From Methylosinus sp. Sm6 (GTDB taxonomy: Bacteria > Pseudomonadota > Alphaproteobacteria > Rhizobiales > Beijerinckiaceae): a stretch of DNA of 64,000 bases. This document shows, one piece after another, positions 24,166 through 33,474 of this stretch. Position numbers and translations under genes: made by a program. Position 1 is the stretch's first letter. The number at the start of each line of letters is the position of its first letter. Location: contig NZ_JAINDZ010000010.1 of the NCBI RefSeq assembly GCF_019802345.1, positions 62,001-126,000 on the forward strand, read 5' to 3'. The notes below the pieces were generated by a model. The model was not told the origin of the DNA, did not search any database, and was given only the letters and a program-made list of their open reading frames with translations.

Positions 24166-25470
24166 TCACCCCGCCGGCTTCGCCTCGGCCGGCGTCACCT
24201 TCAGCACGGTGATGCGATTGCGCATCTTGCGCATCACTTCGAAGCGGAAGCCGTGGAAGTTGAACACCTGGCCCGCTTCCGGAATGGCCGCCGCCTCGTG
24301 GATCACGAGGCCGGCGACGGTCGTCGCCTCCTCGTCGGGCAGGCTCCATTCCATCACGCGGTTGAGATCGCGCACCGGTACCGCGCCGTCGACCAGCACC
24401 GAGCCGTCGGTCTGCGGGCGCACGCCCTGCATCGCGAGATCGTGCTCGTCGCGAATGTCGCCGACGATCTCCTCCAAAATATCCTCGAGCGTCACGAGGC
24501 CCATCACCTCGCCATATTCGTCGACGACCAGCGCGAAATGCGTCTTGCGCTTCAAGAACGCCTGCAGCTGATCTTCCAGCGAGGTCGACTCCGGCACGAA
24601 CCAGGGCTCGAGCGCGATGTCGTCGATGTTCAGCCGGGAGAAATCGGCCTTCACCGCATCGAGCGCGCGCAAAAGATCCTTGGAATGAATGACGCCGATG
24701 AAATTATCCGGCCGGTCGCGCCAAAGGGGCATGCGCGTGAAGGGTGAGGCCAGCACCTCGCGCACGATCTCGTCGGGCGGCAGATCGGCGTCGATCGTGC
24801 GCATCTTGGTGCGATGGATCATCACATCGCCGACATGCAGAATCTGCAGATCGAGCACGCCGCCGAACATGTCGCGCCAATTGCGCTCGACCGTCCCCTC
24901 CTCGTGCAGAATGTCGACGGCGCTCTTCAATTCGTCATAGGGCGACAGCAGCGTGCGGCCATGGCCGATCTCGACGCCGAACAGCTTCAGCACCGCGCGC
25001 ACGAAGGCCTCCACCGCGACCAGCAGCGGGCCGAACACGGCGACAAACACATTTATGACGCGCGCGACGCGCAGCGACAGGCGGTCGGGATGATTGATCG
25101 CCACCGTCTTCGGCAGCACCTCGGCGAAGACGAGCAGCAGCACCGTCATGATGATGGTTGCGTAGATCGCGCCGCTCTCGCCGGTCAGATAGACGAGCAC
25201 GCTGGTGGTGAAGGCCGAGCCGCCGATATTGACCAGCGTGCTGCCGAGCAGCAGCGCCGCGATCATGCGATTGCGCTGGCGCAGCAGCCGGTTCACCAGA
25301 CTGGCGCGCCTGTCGCCCTCCTTCTCCAGCGCGTGCATATGCGCATGGGAGGCGGCGGTCAGCGCCGTCTCCGAGGCCGAGAAGAAGGCCGACAGCAGCA
25401 CGCAGAGCAGCACGATGGCCGAGGCGAGCCAGATGTCGATGTCGAGGCCGGTGTCGGCGCCGCCGTGCAT
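24166..25470 (-). CDS. CNNM/CBS-domain membrane protein, HlyC/CorC family
   Basis: A 434-residue protein with the N-terminal CNNM transmembrane domain (about 1-175, with the SAFFSASETALTAAS motif and a PKTVAINHPD turn), two CBS domains (about 205-325, LHVGDVMIHRTKM and FALVVDEYGEVMGLVTLEDILEEIVGDIRDEHD), and a C-terminal CorC_HlyC domain ending near ITVLKV. Relatives act in Mg or Co export, or are named haemolysins without direct proof. It starts four bases after the stop of the fused aroK-aroB gene on the same strand; aroK-aroB-corC order is common in alphaproteobacteria. Confidence 0.92.
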   Translation of the reverse strand: MHGGADTGLDIDIWLASAIVLLCVLLSAFFSASETALTAASHAHMHALEKEGDRRASLVNRLLRQRNRMIAALLLGSTLVNIGGSAFTTSVLVYLTGESGAIYATIIMTVLLLVFAEVLPKTVAINHPDRLSLRVARVINVFVAVFGPLLVAVEAFVRAVLKLFGVEIGHGRTLLSPYDELKSAVDILHEEGTVERNWRDMFGGVLDLQILHVGDVMIHRTKMRTIDADLPPDEIVREVLASPFTRMPLWRDRPDNFIGVIHSKDLLRALDAVKADFSRLNIDDIALEPWFVPESTSLEDQLQAFLKRKTHFALVVDEYGEVMGLVTLEDILEEIVGDIRDEHDLAMQGVRPQTDGSVLVDGAVPVRDLNRVMEWSLPDEEATTVAGLVIHEAAAIPEAGQVFNFHGFRFEVMRKMRNRITVLKVTPAEAKPAG

Positions 25471-25474
25471 GGGG

Positions 25475-27271
25475 CTACTCGCGCGCCATCTCGTCTTTCA
25501 GGAAGCTGCGCGCGGCGTCCACATCGACGCCCTTGGCGACGAAGGAGCGGCCGATGCCGCGCAGCAGGACGAAGGTGAGCGCGCCCTTCTCGACCTTCTT
25601 GTCCTGGAACATCGCATCGAGCACCGAATCGGCGTCGGCGCGCCAGCCGGGAATGTCGCGAATGCGGGTCGGCAGGCCGACGCGCGTCAGATGACGCTCG
25701 ACGCGCTCGGCCTCCTGCAGGCTGCACAAGCCGAGCCGCGCCGAGAAGCGCAGCGCGCAGACGAGGCCGATGGCGACGCCCTCGCCATGCACCAGACGAG
25801 CGCTGTCGTAATGCACGAGACGCTCGAAGGCGTGGCCGAACGTATGTCCGAGATTGAGCAGCGCGCGGTCGCCCTGCTCGGTCTCGTCGCGCGCGACGAT
25901 CTTCGCCTTGGCGCGGCAGCTCACCGAAATCGCCTCGACGCGCGCGGCGCGATCGGCGAAGACGGCCGAGGCGTTGCTCTCCAGCCATTCGAAGAAGAAG
26001 AAATCGTCGATGAGGCCGTATTTGACGATCTCGGCATAGCCGGCGCGGAACTCGCGCAGCGGCAATGTGGCGAGCGCGTCGACATCGGCCAGCACCAGCG
26101 ACGGCTGGTAGAAGGCGCCGACGAGATTCTTGCCTTGCGCCGTGTTGATGCCGGTCTTGCCGCCGACCGACGAATCGACCTGCGCCAGCAGCGTCGTCGG
26201 AATCTGCACGAAGCGCGATCCGCGGCGCACGCTCGCCGCGGCGAAGCCGGCGAGATCGCCGACGACGCCGCCGCCGAGCGCGACGACGACGTCGCGCCGC
26301 TCGATCCTCGCCTCGAGAATCTGCTCGCAGACGCTCTGGAACACGGGAAAGGATTTCGAGCCTTCGCCCGGCTCGACGACGATCACGCTCGAACGAATTC
26401 CGCGCGCCTCGAGGCTGTGGCGCAGCACCGGCAGCTGCAGCCGCGCGACATTGGCGTCGGTGACGATGGCGCAGGCCGCGCCCGGCGCGACGCGGGCGAT
26501 ATGGTCGCCGGCCTGATCGAGCAGGCCGGCGCCGATGATGATGTCATAGGCGCGCTCGCCGAGGCCGACGGGGACAGTCTGCGGTTCGATGGCGCGCGGC
26601 GGCGGCCGCGAGGTCATGAAGCGGGCGAGATCCGCCGTCGCGGCCGCATTCTCCGGCTCTCCCTTCGCCCAGCCATAGAGAGCCGCCAAAGTCTCCTCCA
26701 CCATCACCTCATGCGCGACATCGCGCGACAGCACGGCAATATCCGCCTGCCGATAGACCGGATAGCGCTCGTCCATCAGCCGGCGCAGCACCGCGGCGGG
26801 ATCGCTGGTCTGCAGCAGCGGACGATCGCCCTTGCGGCGCACGCGGCGCAGCAGCACGTCATGGGCGGCGTCGAACCAGACGGAGACGCCCTGCTCCCTG
26901 ATTCGCTCGCGCGTGCCCTCGTCCATGAAGGCGCCGCCGCCGGTCGCCAGAATGCAAGGCTCGCCGGCGAGCAGCCGCGCGATGACGCGCCGCTCGCAAT
27001 TGCGGAAATGCGCTTCGCCATATTTCGCGAAAATATCGGGGATCGACATGCCCGCCGCGGCGGCGACGATCTCGGCGTCGGCGTCCTTGAACGGCATGGC
27101 CAGCCGTTGCGCGAGGCGCTGGCCGATCGAGGTCTTGCCGGAGCCCATCATGCCGACGAGCACGATCGAGCGGCCGCCGAGCGCGGCGCGCAAAATCGCG
27201 CCGCCGCGTCCGTCGCCCGGCCAGCCGACCCGCGCCGGCTCGGTTTCGCCTATTGCTTGCGCTTTGTTCAT
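25475..27271 (-). CDS. aroKB: Fused shikimate kinase / 3-dehydroquinate synthase
   Basis: A single open frame of 598 residues carries both enzymes. Residues about 30-205 are AroK: P-loop GMMGSGKTSIG, DADAEI, FRNCERRVI, ATGGGAF and the lid KGDRPLL. Residues about 229-598 are AroB: VTDANV, EPGEGSKSF, ALGGGVVGDLAGFAAASVRRG, DSSVGGKTGIN, GYAEIVKYGLI, LNLGHTFGHAFE and HGEGVAIG with the zinc-binding His and Glu. They catalyse two non-consecutive steps of the shikimate pathway. A Met at 219 in the linker (position 26617) could allow internal initiation of AroB, but no good ribosome binding site precedes it. Both active sites look complete, and the fusion has no frame interruption. Confidence 0.95.
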   Translation of the reverse strand: MNKAQAIGETEPARVGWPGDGRGGAILRAALGGRSIVLVGMMGSGKTSIGQRLAQRLAMPFKDADAEIVAAAAGMSIPDIFAKYGEAHFRNCERRVIARLLAGEPCILATGGGAFMDEGTRERIREQGVSVWFDAAHDVLLRRVRRKGDRPLLQTSDPAAVLRRLMDERYPVYRQADIAVLSRDVAHEVMVEETLAALYGWAKGEPENAAATADLARFMTSRPPPRAIEPQTVPVGLGERAYDIIIGAGLLDQAGDHIARVAPGAACAIVTDANVARLQLPVLRHSLEARGIRSSVIVVEPGEGSKSFPVFQSVCEQILEARIERRDVVVALGGGVVGDLAGFAAASVRRGSRFVQIPTTLLAQVDSSVGGKTGINTAQGKNLVGAFYQPSLVLADVDALATLPLREFRAGYAEIVKYGLIDDFFFFEWLESNASAVFADRAARVEAISVSCRAKAKIVARDETEQGDRALLNLGHTFGHAFERLVHYDSARLVHGEGVAIGLVCALRFSARLGLCSLQEAERVERHLTRVGLPTRIRDIPGWRADADSVLDAMFQDKKVEKGALTFVLLRGIGRSFVAKGVDVDAARSFLKDEMARE

Positions 27272-27331
27272 GGCCCGGCAATCTACACTGCGTCCGCCGG
27301 AAATTCAGCACCGATTCATGGCTTGCGCCCT

Positions 27332-28069
27332 CTATTCGGGCAATAACGGCTCCAAAAAGCGGCGGATGAAGTCGAGCAGCCGCGGCTCGGCGAGGTCGGC
27401 GCGGCGGGCGGCCATGCGCACGCCGGCGAGCTCGGGCTTCTCCTGCGTTGCGATGAAGGCGCCGATCCGCCGCTCGAGCGCCGCCGCCGTCTCGGCGCAA
27501 TGGGCGATGCGCAGGCAGGCGACGCGGGACCCCGCCCGCACGATGGTCCAGCGCGGCTCGAGCCGCACCTCCTCGGGCGCGACGCCGGTCTCCTCATGCA
27601 GCTCGCGCAGGAGATTACTCTCGAGATCGACGAAGCCGTCGCGAATATCGCTCGGATCCGGCGTGCCGGCGGGAAAATAAATCGCGCCCGCGGCGGAATG
27701 GCCCGCCCCCATCTCGCCGAGCAGGAAGGCCCCGTCCGCCGAGCGCAGCGCCGGCATGGAGAAGCAATTGCGCACGCCCTCCCCCGGAAAGCCGAAGTCG
27801 CGCCAGGCCAGGAAGCGGGAAAAGCGCGTCGGAAAAAATTGGACGCGCAATGTCGTCGAGCCGTCGGCCTCGCGGGCGTTCTCGGCCTCGCGCGCCATCA
27901 GAACCGGGCCGTCGTAGAGCGCGGGATTGGCGGCGAGGCGCGCGCGCCAATGCGCGTCGATCTCCTCCGACCGCAGGCGCTCGAAATCCCAATCATGCGC
28001 GCAGACGACGCAGCGCAAGCGATCGACGGTCGAGAGCTCGATCGGCGGAGGCGGATTTCGCCCGCTCAC
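27332..28069 (-). CDS. Nudix hydrolase
   Basis: The protein of 245 residues contains the core of a Nudix box, LLRELHEETGV, with the metal-binding RExxEE; the upstream Gly and Glu of the 23-residue motif are displaced (DGFVDLESN). Other parts (FPAGTPDPSDIRDG upstream of the box) match a group of alphaproteobacterial Nudix proteins of unknown substrate. Nucleoside diphosphate derivatives are the family's usual substrates. The start is GTG at 28069, overlapping the phzF-like stop as GTGA, so the two genes are co-transcribed. Confidence 0.83.
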   Translation of the reverse strand: MSGRNPPPPIELSTVDRLRCVVCAHDWDFERLRSEEIDAHWRARLAANPALYDGPVLMAREAENAREADGSTTLRVQFFPTRFSRFLAWRDFGFPGEGVRNCFSMPALRSADGAFLLGEMGAGHSAAGAIYFPAGTPDPSDIRDGFVDLESNLLRELHEETGVAPEEVRLEPRWTIVRAGSRVACLRIAHCAETAAALERRIGAFIATQEKPELAGVRMAARRADLAEPRLLDFIRRFLEPLLPE

Positions 28070-28971
28070 AGATCGAGCTCCCCGCTCAGCACGCCGATCG
28101 CCTGCCCGGCGACGGAGACCGCGACGAGCGCCCCCGATTCGACTCGCGAGCCGACGATGAGCCGCGACGGGCGCCCCATATCGATCCCCTGCTCGATGAC
28201 GAATTCATGCTCGCCGTCCTCCGGCTGCTCGAAGGCGTGGGCGACGCCGGCGAAGGCGGCGGCCGCCGCGCCGGTCGCCGGATCCTCGGCCACGCCGGCG
28301 CCGGGGGCGAACATGCGGGCGCAGACGGCGCTCGCCGCGTCGTCGGTTTCGCTCGTGTAGACATAGGCGCCGAGCGCCGAGCCCAGCGCGGCCGGAAGCG
28401 CCGCTGCGTCCGGCCGCGCGCGGCGGAGGGCGGCGCGAGAGGCGACCGGAACGAAGAGCAGCTCGACGCCCGCCGAGAAGACCGAAGGCGCGTGCCGGCG
28501 AAAGCCGATCTCCTGCGGCTCGAGCCCGAGCGCGCCGGCGATCAGCGCCGGCGCGGCCGCCGCCGCCCCCCGCTGCGGCAGTCGCGGGGCGAAAAGACGC
28601 GCGAGCGAGACGCCGTCGGCGGAGCGGGCGACCTCGCAGCGAAGCACGCCGACCGGCTCCTCGAGCGCGATGACCAGTCCTTGGCGCGCCAGCATGTCCG
28701 GGGCCCGCCGCCAGGCGATCAGCGCCGCCGCGCCGATCGTCGGATGCCCCGCGAAAGGCAGCTCGACGGCGGGCGTGAAGATGCGCAGCCGCGCCGTGTT
28801 CACCGGGTCGCGCGGCTCCAAGACGAACACCGTCTCGCTCAAATTGAACTCGCGCGCGATTTTCTGCATCGTCGCGCCGTCGAGCGCGTCGGCGCCGAGC
28901 ACGACCGCGAGCGGATTGCCGGCGAGGCGCCGATCGGTGAAAACGTCGAGCGTGTGGAAGCGCAGCTTCAT
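28066..28971 (-). CDS. PhzF family isomerase-like protein
   Basis: The protein has 301 residues with the two-domain diaminopimelate-epimerase-like fold of PhzF: HTLDVFTDRRLAGNPLAVV at the start, FNLSETVFV with the conserved catalytic Glu, FAGHPTIGAA, and EDPATGAAAAAFAGV in the second half. PhzF itself isomerises a phenazine precursor, but most family members have unknown substrates, and no phenazine genes are near. The ATG at 28971 is in the expected MKLRFHTLDVFT context. It precedes the Nudix gene with a four-base overlap. Confidence 0.9.
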   Translation of the reverse strand: MKLRFHTLDVFTDRRLAGNPLAVVLGADALDGATMQKIAREFNLSETVFVLEPRDPVNTARLRIFTPAVELPFAGHPTIGAAALIAWRRAPDMLARQGLVIALEEPVGVLRCEVARSADGVSLARLFAPRLPQRGAAAAAPALIAGALGLEPQEIGFRRHAPSVFSAGVELLFVPVASRAALRRARPDAAALPAALGSALGAYVYTSETDDAASAVCARMFAPGAGVAEDPATGAAAAAFAGVAHAFEQPEDGEHEFVIEQGIDMGRPSRLIVGSRVESGALVAVSVAGQAIGVLSGELDL

Positions 28972-29015
28972 CGCGCATGACTCCTTTGCGATATCTTCGA
29001 TTTCGAAGCTCTCAC

Positions 29016-29033
29016 GCGAGCCTGAAGGCTCGC
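29016..29033. repeat. REP-like palindrome GCGAGCCTGAAGGCTCGC
   Basis: This perfect palindromic unit is identical to the one at 8041-8058 and lies upstream of the phzF-like gene. A shorter relative, GAGCC-TTCG-GGCTC, is at 42570-42583 before glmU. It is a small dispersed hairpin family in intergenic DNA. Confidence 0.65.
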
Positions 29034-29100
29034 CTTCAAATTTGTCGACGCAAGCCACTCGTGAGCTGCGTCACTCGAACTGAAGAGCCCCCCTCCCTGA

Positions 29101-29204
29101 CCCTCCCTCGCTTCGCGGGAGAGGGGCGCGCCGACGTTTCGCGAACTTCATATGAAGCGCCGAATCTGCTCCCTCTCCCGCGAAGGGGGAAGCGGGGGAG
29201 GGGG
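29101..29204. repeat. Two short palindromic units of the CTCCCGCGAAG family
   Basis: Units at 29101-29126 and 29169-29204, in opposite orientations, resemble the one at 6191-6213. They fill most of the gap between the phzF-like gene and the first SnoaL-like gene. No gene is seen between them. Confidence 0.5.
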
Positions 29205-29250
29205 CGCAGGCACATTCGCGTTCCGTGAACAGCGCTCGTTCAGCACAAGC

Positions 29251-29715
29251 TCACGGCCAGCTCGATTCGTCCTGCATCGCCAATATCGCCATCGTATCGC
29301 GAAACTCGATCATTTCCACGATGCGGCCATTCTCGAAACGGGCGAAATCCGCGAGATCGACGCAGCCGCGCCGGCCGGTGCCGCGATGGCGCCATTCGAC
29401 CCGGCGCCGCATCGCCACGCGGCCGCCGTCGACGATGATGTCCTCGACCTCGTGATTCGACTGCTCGAACTCGATATTGATGGCGCGCACGATGCCGATC
29501 AGAGCCTCTATGCCGATATGCCGGCCGGCATAGGGAATGCGCGACTTGTCGCCGACGAACTCGCAGGCGACATCCGGCGAATAGAGGCCGCGCAACAAGG
29601 CGAAATCGGCCGGCGTGTCGGGGCGCCAGCAGGCGAGCAGACGGGCGCGGCGGACGATCTCGGCGCGATCGAGGCCCGGCGGGCGAGCGGCAAATAAATC
29701 GTCGAAATCGCTCAT
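29251..29715 (-). CDS. SnoaL-like (NTF2-fold) protein, copy 1
   Basis: The 154-residue protein has the cone-shaped NTF2-like pattern: a helical start (RARLLACWRPDTPADFALLRGLYSPDVACEFVGDK), GRHIGIEALIGIVRAI, and a curved sheet with RRRVEWRHRGTGRRGCVDLADFARFENGRIVEMIEFRDT. The WRxRGTGR-(x5)-D-(x3)-F-(x2)-NGxIVE core is also present in the second copy at 30001-30462, so they are paralogues. Such proteins are ketosteroid-isomerase-like enzymes or binding proteins; no substrate is evident. Confidence 0.8.
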   Translation of the reverse strand: MSDFDDLFAARPPGLDRAEIVRRARLLACWRPDTPADFALLRGLYSPDVACEFVGDKSRIPYAGRHIGIEALIGIVRAINIEFEQSNHEVEDIIVDGGRVAMRRRVEWRHRGTGRRGCVDLADFARFENGRIVEMIEFRDTMAILAMQDESSWP

Positions 29716-29832
29716 TCACGGCCTCTACGGACGCGTCGACGGGGCTTGCTGCACTCTGCCGCCGGGCGCCCTCGCCGCCCGCCGGCCAGCTCGGCCGTCG
29801 GGCCGAACGAACTCACTCACTTGTCGAGGCCA

Positions 29833-30014
29833 GGGCGATCGGGTGAAGGATAAAATCCCCAATCCTCGTCCCGAGGAGCCGCCGCAGGCGGCGTCTCGAA
29901 GGATGGCCGCGGGGCGACGTCAAAGGCTTCTCCCCGTTGCCGTCCTTCGAGACGCCCGCTTCGCGGGCTCCTCAGGACGAGGGGTTAGGGATATAGACCT
30001 TCACACGATTCCCC
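29833..30014. mobile_element. MITE-like palindromic element, copy 1
   Basis: About 182 bases with imperfect terminal inverted repeats (GGGCGATCGGGTGAAGG left; matching CCTTCACACGATTCCCC right) and an internal inverted pair, CGTCTCGAAGGA near 29893 and TCCTTCGAGACG near 29943. It is related over most of its length to the element at 48313-48486. It holds no gene. Its right end runs into the stop codon of the minus-strand SnoaL-like gene, whose last residues it appears to encode. Confidence 0.7.
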
Positions 30015-30462
30015 TGTTGTCGAGGCGCGCCTCGCTCGCTGTCGCCCCCCAGCCATGATAATCGAGATATTCGAATACCTCGACGATCGATCCGTTTCGC
30101 CAGCGCAAGAAATGCGCCATGTCGAGCGTGGCGACCCGGCCCGTCCCGCGCTGGCGCCAGGAATTGCGCCAGCGCACCGCCCCCCGCTCGCCTTGCGCCA
30201 GAATGTCGAGCACCTCGAAGCCGAGCGGCTCGTATTCGACGTCGGTGAGACGGATATTCTCGCGGAACTCCTCGACGCCGTGCAGCTCGCCGGGAAGGAA
30301 TAGCCCTTCTTTTGTGCAACGGTAATGAACGACGACGTCCGGCGCGAAATATTGCATCATCGCGTCGATCGCCCCCGCCATGCGGAGCTGCGTGATCGCG
30401 AAGATGTCGCGCTTCAGCGCGCGGCCACGCCCTTCGTCCCTGTCGTCGGCCTCAGGCTGCAA
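30001..30462 (-). CDS. SnoaL-like (NTF2-fold) protein, copy 2
   Basis: The 153-residue frame begins at a TTG (30462); the true start is uncertain and could be a later codon. It keeps the family parts: LRMAGAIDAMMQYFAPDVVVHYRC, GVEEFRENIRLTDVEYEPLGFEV, and RWRNSWRQRGTGRVATLDMAHFLRWRNGSIVEVFEYLDYHGW. It is a paralogue of the protein at 29251-29715. The last few residues (LDNRGIV) and the stop lie at the edge of a MITE-like element, suggesting that the C-terminus was altered by its insertion. It is followed upstream by ilvC on the same strand. Confidence 0.72.
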   Translation of the reverse strand: MQPEADDRDEGRGRALKRDIFAITQLRMAGAIDAMMQYFAPDVVVHYRCTKEGLFLPGELHGVEEFRENIRLTDVEYEPLGFEVLDILAQGERGAVRWRNSWRQRGTGRVATLDMAHFLRWRNGSIVEVFEYLDYHGWGATASEARLDNRGIV

Positions 30463-30552
30463 TCGCTCTCTCCCGCCACACGCGAGAGCCAGCCGGCCCT
30501 CGCGTCTGGCGCGCGGTTCGAGCGCGCGATGTCGGTCCGCCTCCGGCGGCGC

Positions 30553-31662
<1,110 letters not shown>

Positions 31663-31715
31663 CTACGCGGCGAAACGCGGAAGGTCAAAGGGCGTGACCG
31701 CAGGGCGGCGGCTTC

Positions 31716-32600
31716 TCATTGCGATCGAGCCGCCGCGCGGCCGGCGAGAAACGCCGCCGCCTCGGCGAGCGAGCGGCGCGCCTCCGGCATGAAGGCGGCG
31801 CCCAGCTGCCAGCCATGCGGCACGACCGGCCAGACCTTCAGCTCGACCTCGACGCCCGCCGCCGCGGCGCGTTCGGCGAGGCGGCGGGAATCATCGAGCA
31901 GCAGCTCGTCGGCGCCGACATGCAGCAGCAGCGGCGGCAATCCGCCGAGCTCCGCGTGGAGCGGCGAGGCGAACGGATCGCGCGCGCTCGCGCGGCCGAG
32001 ATATTGGCGGGCGGCGAGCTTCAGGGCGCGGCGGGTGAAGATCGGGTCCGCGCCTTCATTGTCGCGCGCCGAGGCGCCGGCGGCGGCGAGATCGGTCCAG
32101 GGCGAGAACAGAGCGAGCGCGCGCGGCAAAGGCGCGCCGCGCGCGCGCAGGCGCAGCGCCAGCGCCAGCGCAAGGCCGCCGCCGGCCGAATCGCCGGCGA
32201 GCACGATGCGCTCGGCGTCTTGCGCGATCGCGTCATAGGCCGCGGCGACATCGTCGAGGGCGGCCGGAAACACATGAGCGGGGGCGAGCCGATAGGCCGG
32301 CGCGAAGACGTCGAAGCCAGCGCGGGCGAAGGCGCCGGCGATCGGCCGACCGCCGCGCGGCGATCCGGCGAAAAATGCGCCGCCATGCAGATAGAGGAGC
32401 GTCGCCACGGGCGCGGGGCGGCCGGATCGCGTCCATTCGCCGGCGAGCCGCGGGTCCGCCTCCCGTCGCGCCCCATCCGGCCAGGGCCAGCGCATATCGA
32501 GCGCCCGCGCCGCCGCCTCGAGGCCGCGCTCGCCGGAAAGCAGCGGACGCAGGCGCCGGCGCAGATAAGCGCATGCGAGACGCGCGGCGAGGCTCGCCAT
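31716..32600 (-). CDS. Alpha/beta hydrolase, hormone-sensitive-lipase-like esterase
   Basis: A 294-residue esterase with the oxyanion-hole motif YLHGGAFFAGSP, the nucleophile elbow GDSAGGGLAL (Ser of G-x-S-x-G), an Asp in the LLLHVGADELLLDD region, and a His in VVPHGWQL. This is the HSL/GDSAG subfamily, which hydrolyses short-chain acyl esters. It lies in a run of minus-strand genes: ten bases separate it from the upstream Sel1 protein, so co-transcription is likely. Its natural substrate is unknown. Confidence 0.88.
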   Translation of the reverse strand: MASLAARLACAYLRRRLRPLLSGERGLEAAARALDMRWPWPDGARREADPRLAGEWTRSGRPAPVATLLYLHGGAFFAGSPRGGRPIAGAFARAGFDVFAPAYRLAPAHVFPAALDDVAAAYDAIAQDAERIVLAGDSAGGGLALALALRLRARGAPLPRALALFSPWTDLAAAGASARDNEGADPIFTRRALKLAARQYLGRASARDPFASPLHAELGGLPPLLLHVGADELLLDDSRRLAERAAAAGVEVELKVWPVVPHGWQLGAAFMPEARRSLAEAAAFLAGRAAARSQ

Positions 32601-32610
32601 GTCCGGCGGC

Positions 32611-33474
32611 CTATTTCACCGCGGAGGCCGAGAGCAGCGCGTCGAGCTTGTCGTCGACGAGCCCCGCCGCCCGGGCGCGATTGTTCCAGCGCGCCGCCTC
32701 GGCGAGATTCTTGTCGACGCCGAGGCCCTCGGCGAGCAGGCGGGCGAGGCGGTTTTCGGCGACGGCGTTGCCGGCCTCGGCGGCGCGGCGCAGAAGAGCC
32801 ACCGCGCCGGCGCGGTCGCGGGCGACGCCGGCGCCGTTGAACTCCAGAATGGCGAGCTCGACCATCGCCGCCGAATGGCCGCCGGCGACGGCGCGGCGCA
32901 GCCATTGCGCCGCCTCCTTCGCATCCTGGCCGACGCCGCGGCCGCTCTTGAACAGCAGGCCGAGCGCATAAGCGGCGTCGGCGTCGTCGAGCGCGGCGGC
33001 GCGGCGGAAGAAGCCGATGGCGCGGGCGAAGTCGGGCGCGCCGCCGTCGTTCTCCAGCGCCAGCTCGCCGAGCAGGTTGAGCGCCGCCGGATGATTCTGC
33101 GCGGCGGCCCTCTCGAGATAAAAGCGGGCGCGGGGGCGGTCCTTGGGCGTGTCGCGCCCGGTCAGCGTCGCCGCGCCGAACAGATAGGCCGCGTCCTTGC
33201 CGCCGAAATCGGCCGCGCGGCGGAACCAGCGCATCGCCTCGGCCGGATCGCGCGCGACGCCGGCGCCGTCGAGATGGAGCCGGCCGATCAAAGTGAGCGC
33301 GGCGATGTCCTTGGGATCGGCGGCGAGGCGCTTGTTCGCCTCGCCCATGGCGGCGATATAGTCGCCGCGCTGATAGGCCCCGAAGGCGAGATCGGGCGCT
33401 GGCGGCGCCCCCTCCCCGCGAGCGGCGGCCGCGGCGAGAACAATACTCAGCGAGACCGCGCGCGCGAGTCTCAT
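32611..33474 (-). CDS. Secreted Sel1-repeat protein
   Basis: The protein of 287 residues has an N-terminal signal (MRLARAVSLSIVLAAAAARGEG), one TPR-like hairpin, then about six Sel1-like repeats with the AxxWFRRAAxxGxxxAxxxLG pattern, for example AEAMRWFRRAADFGGKDAAY and AKEAAQWLRRAVAGGHSAAM. Sel1 repeats mediate protein contacts; a periplasmic or surface location is inferred from the signal peptide. The ATG at 33474 overlaps the stop of the thiE-like gene by four bases (ATGA), as found for this gene pair in related bacteria. Confidence 0.85.
   Translation of the reverse strand: MRLARAVSLSIVLAAAAARGEGAPPAPDLAFGAYQRGDYIAAMGEANKRLAADPKDIAALTLIGRLHLDGAGVARDPAEAMRWFRRAADFGGKDAAYLFGAATLTGRDTPKDRPRARFYLERAAAQNHPAALNLLGELALENDGGAPDFARAIGFFRRAAALDDADAAYALGLLFKSGRGVGQDAKEAAQWLRRAVAGGHSAAMVELAILEFNGAGVARDRAGAVALLRRAAEAGNAVAENRLARLLAEGLGVDKNLAEAARWNNRARAAGLVDDKLDALLSASAVK

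Noticed and set aside
26615-26617. Separate aroB gene starting at the internal Met of the fusion
   Set aside because: The frame runs through without stop and no ribosome binding site precedes the Met. A fusion is the simpler reading, though internal initiation is not excluded.
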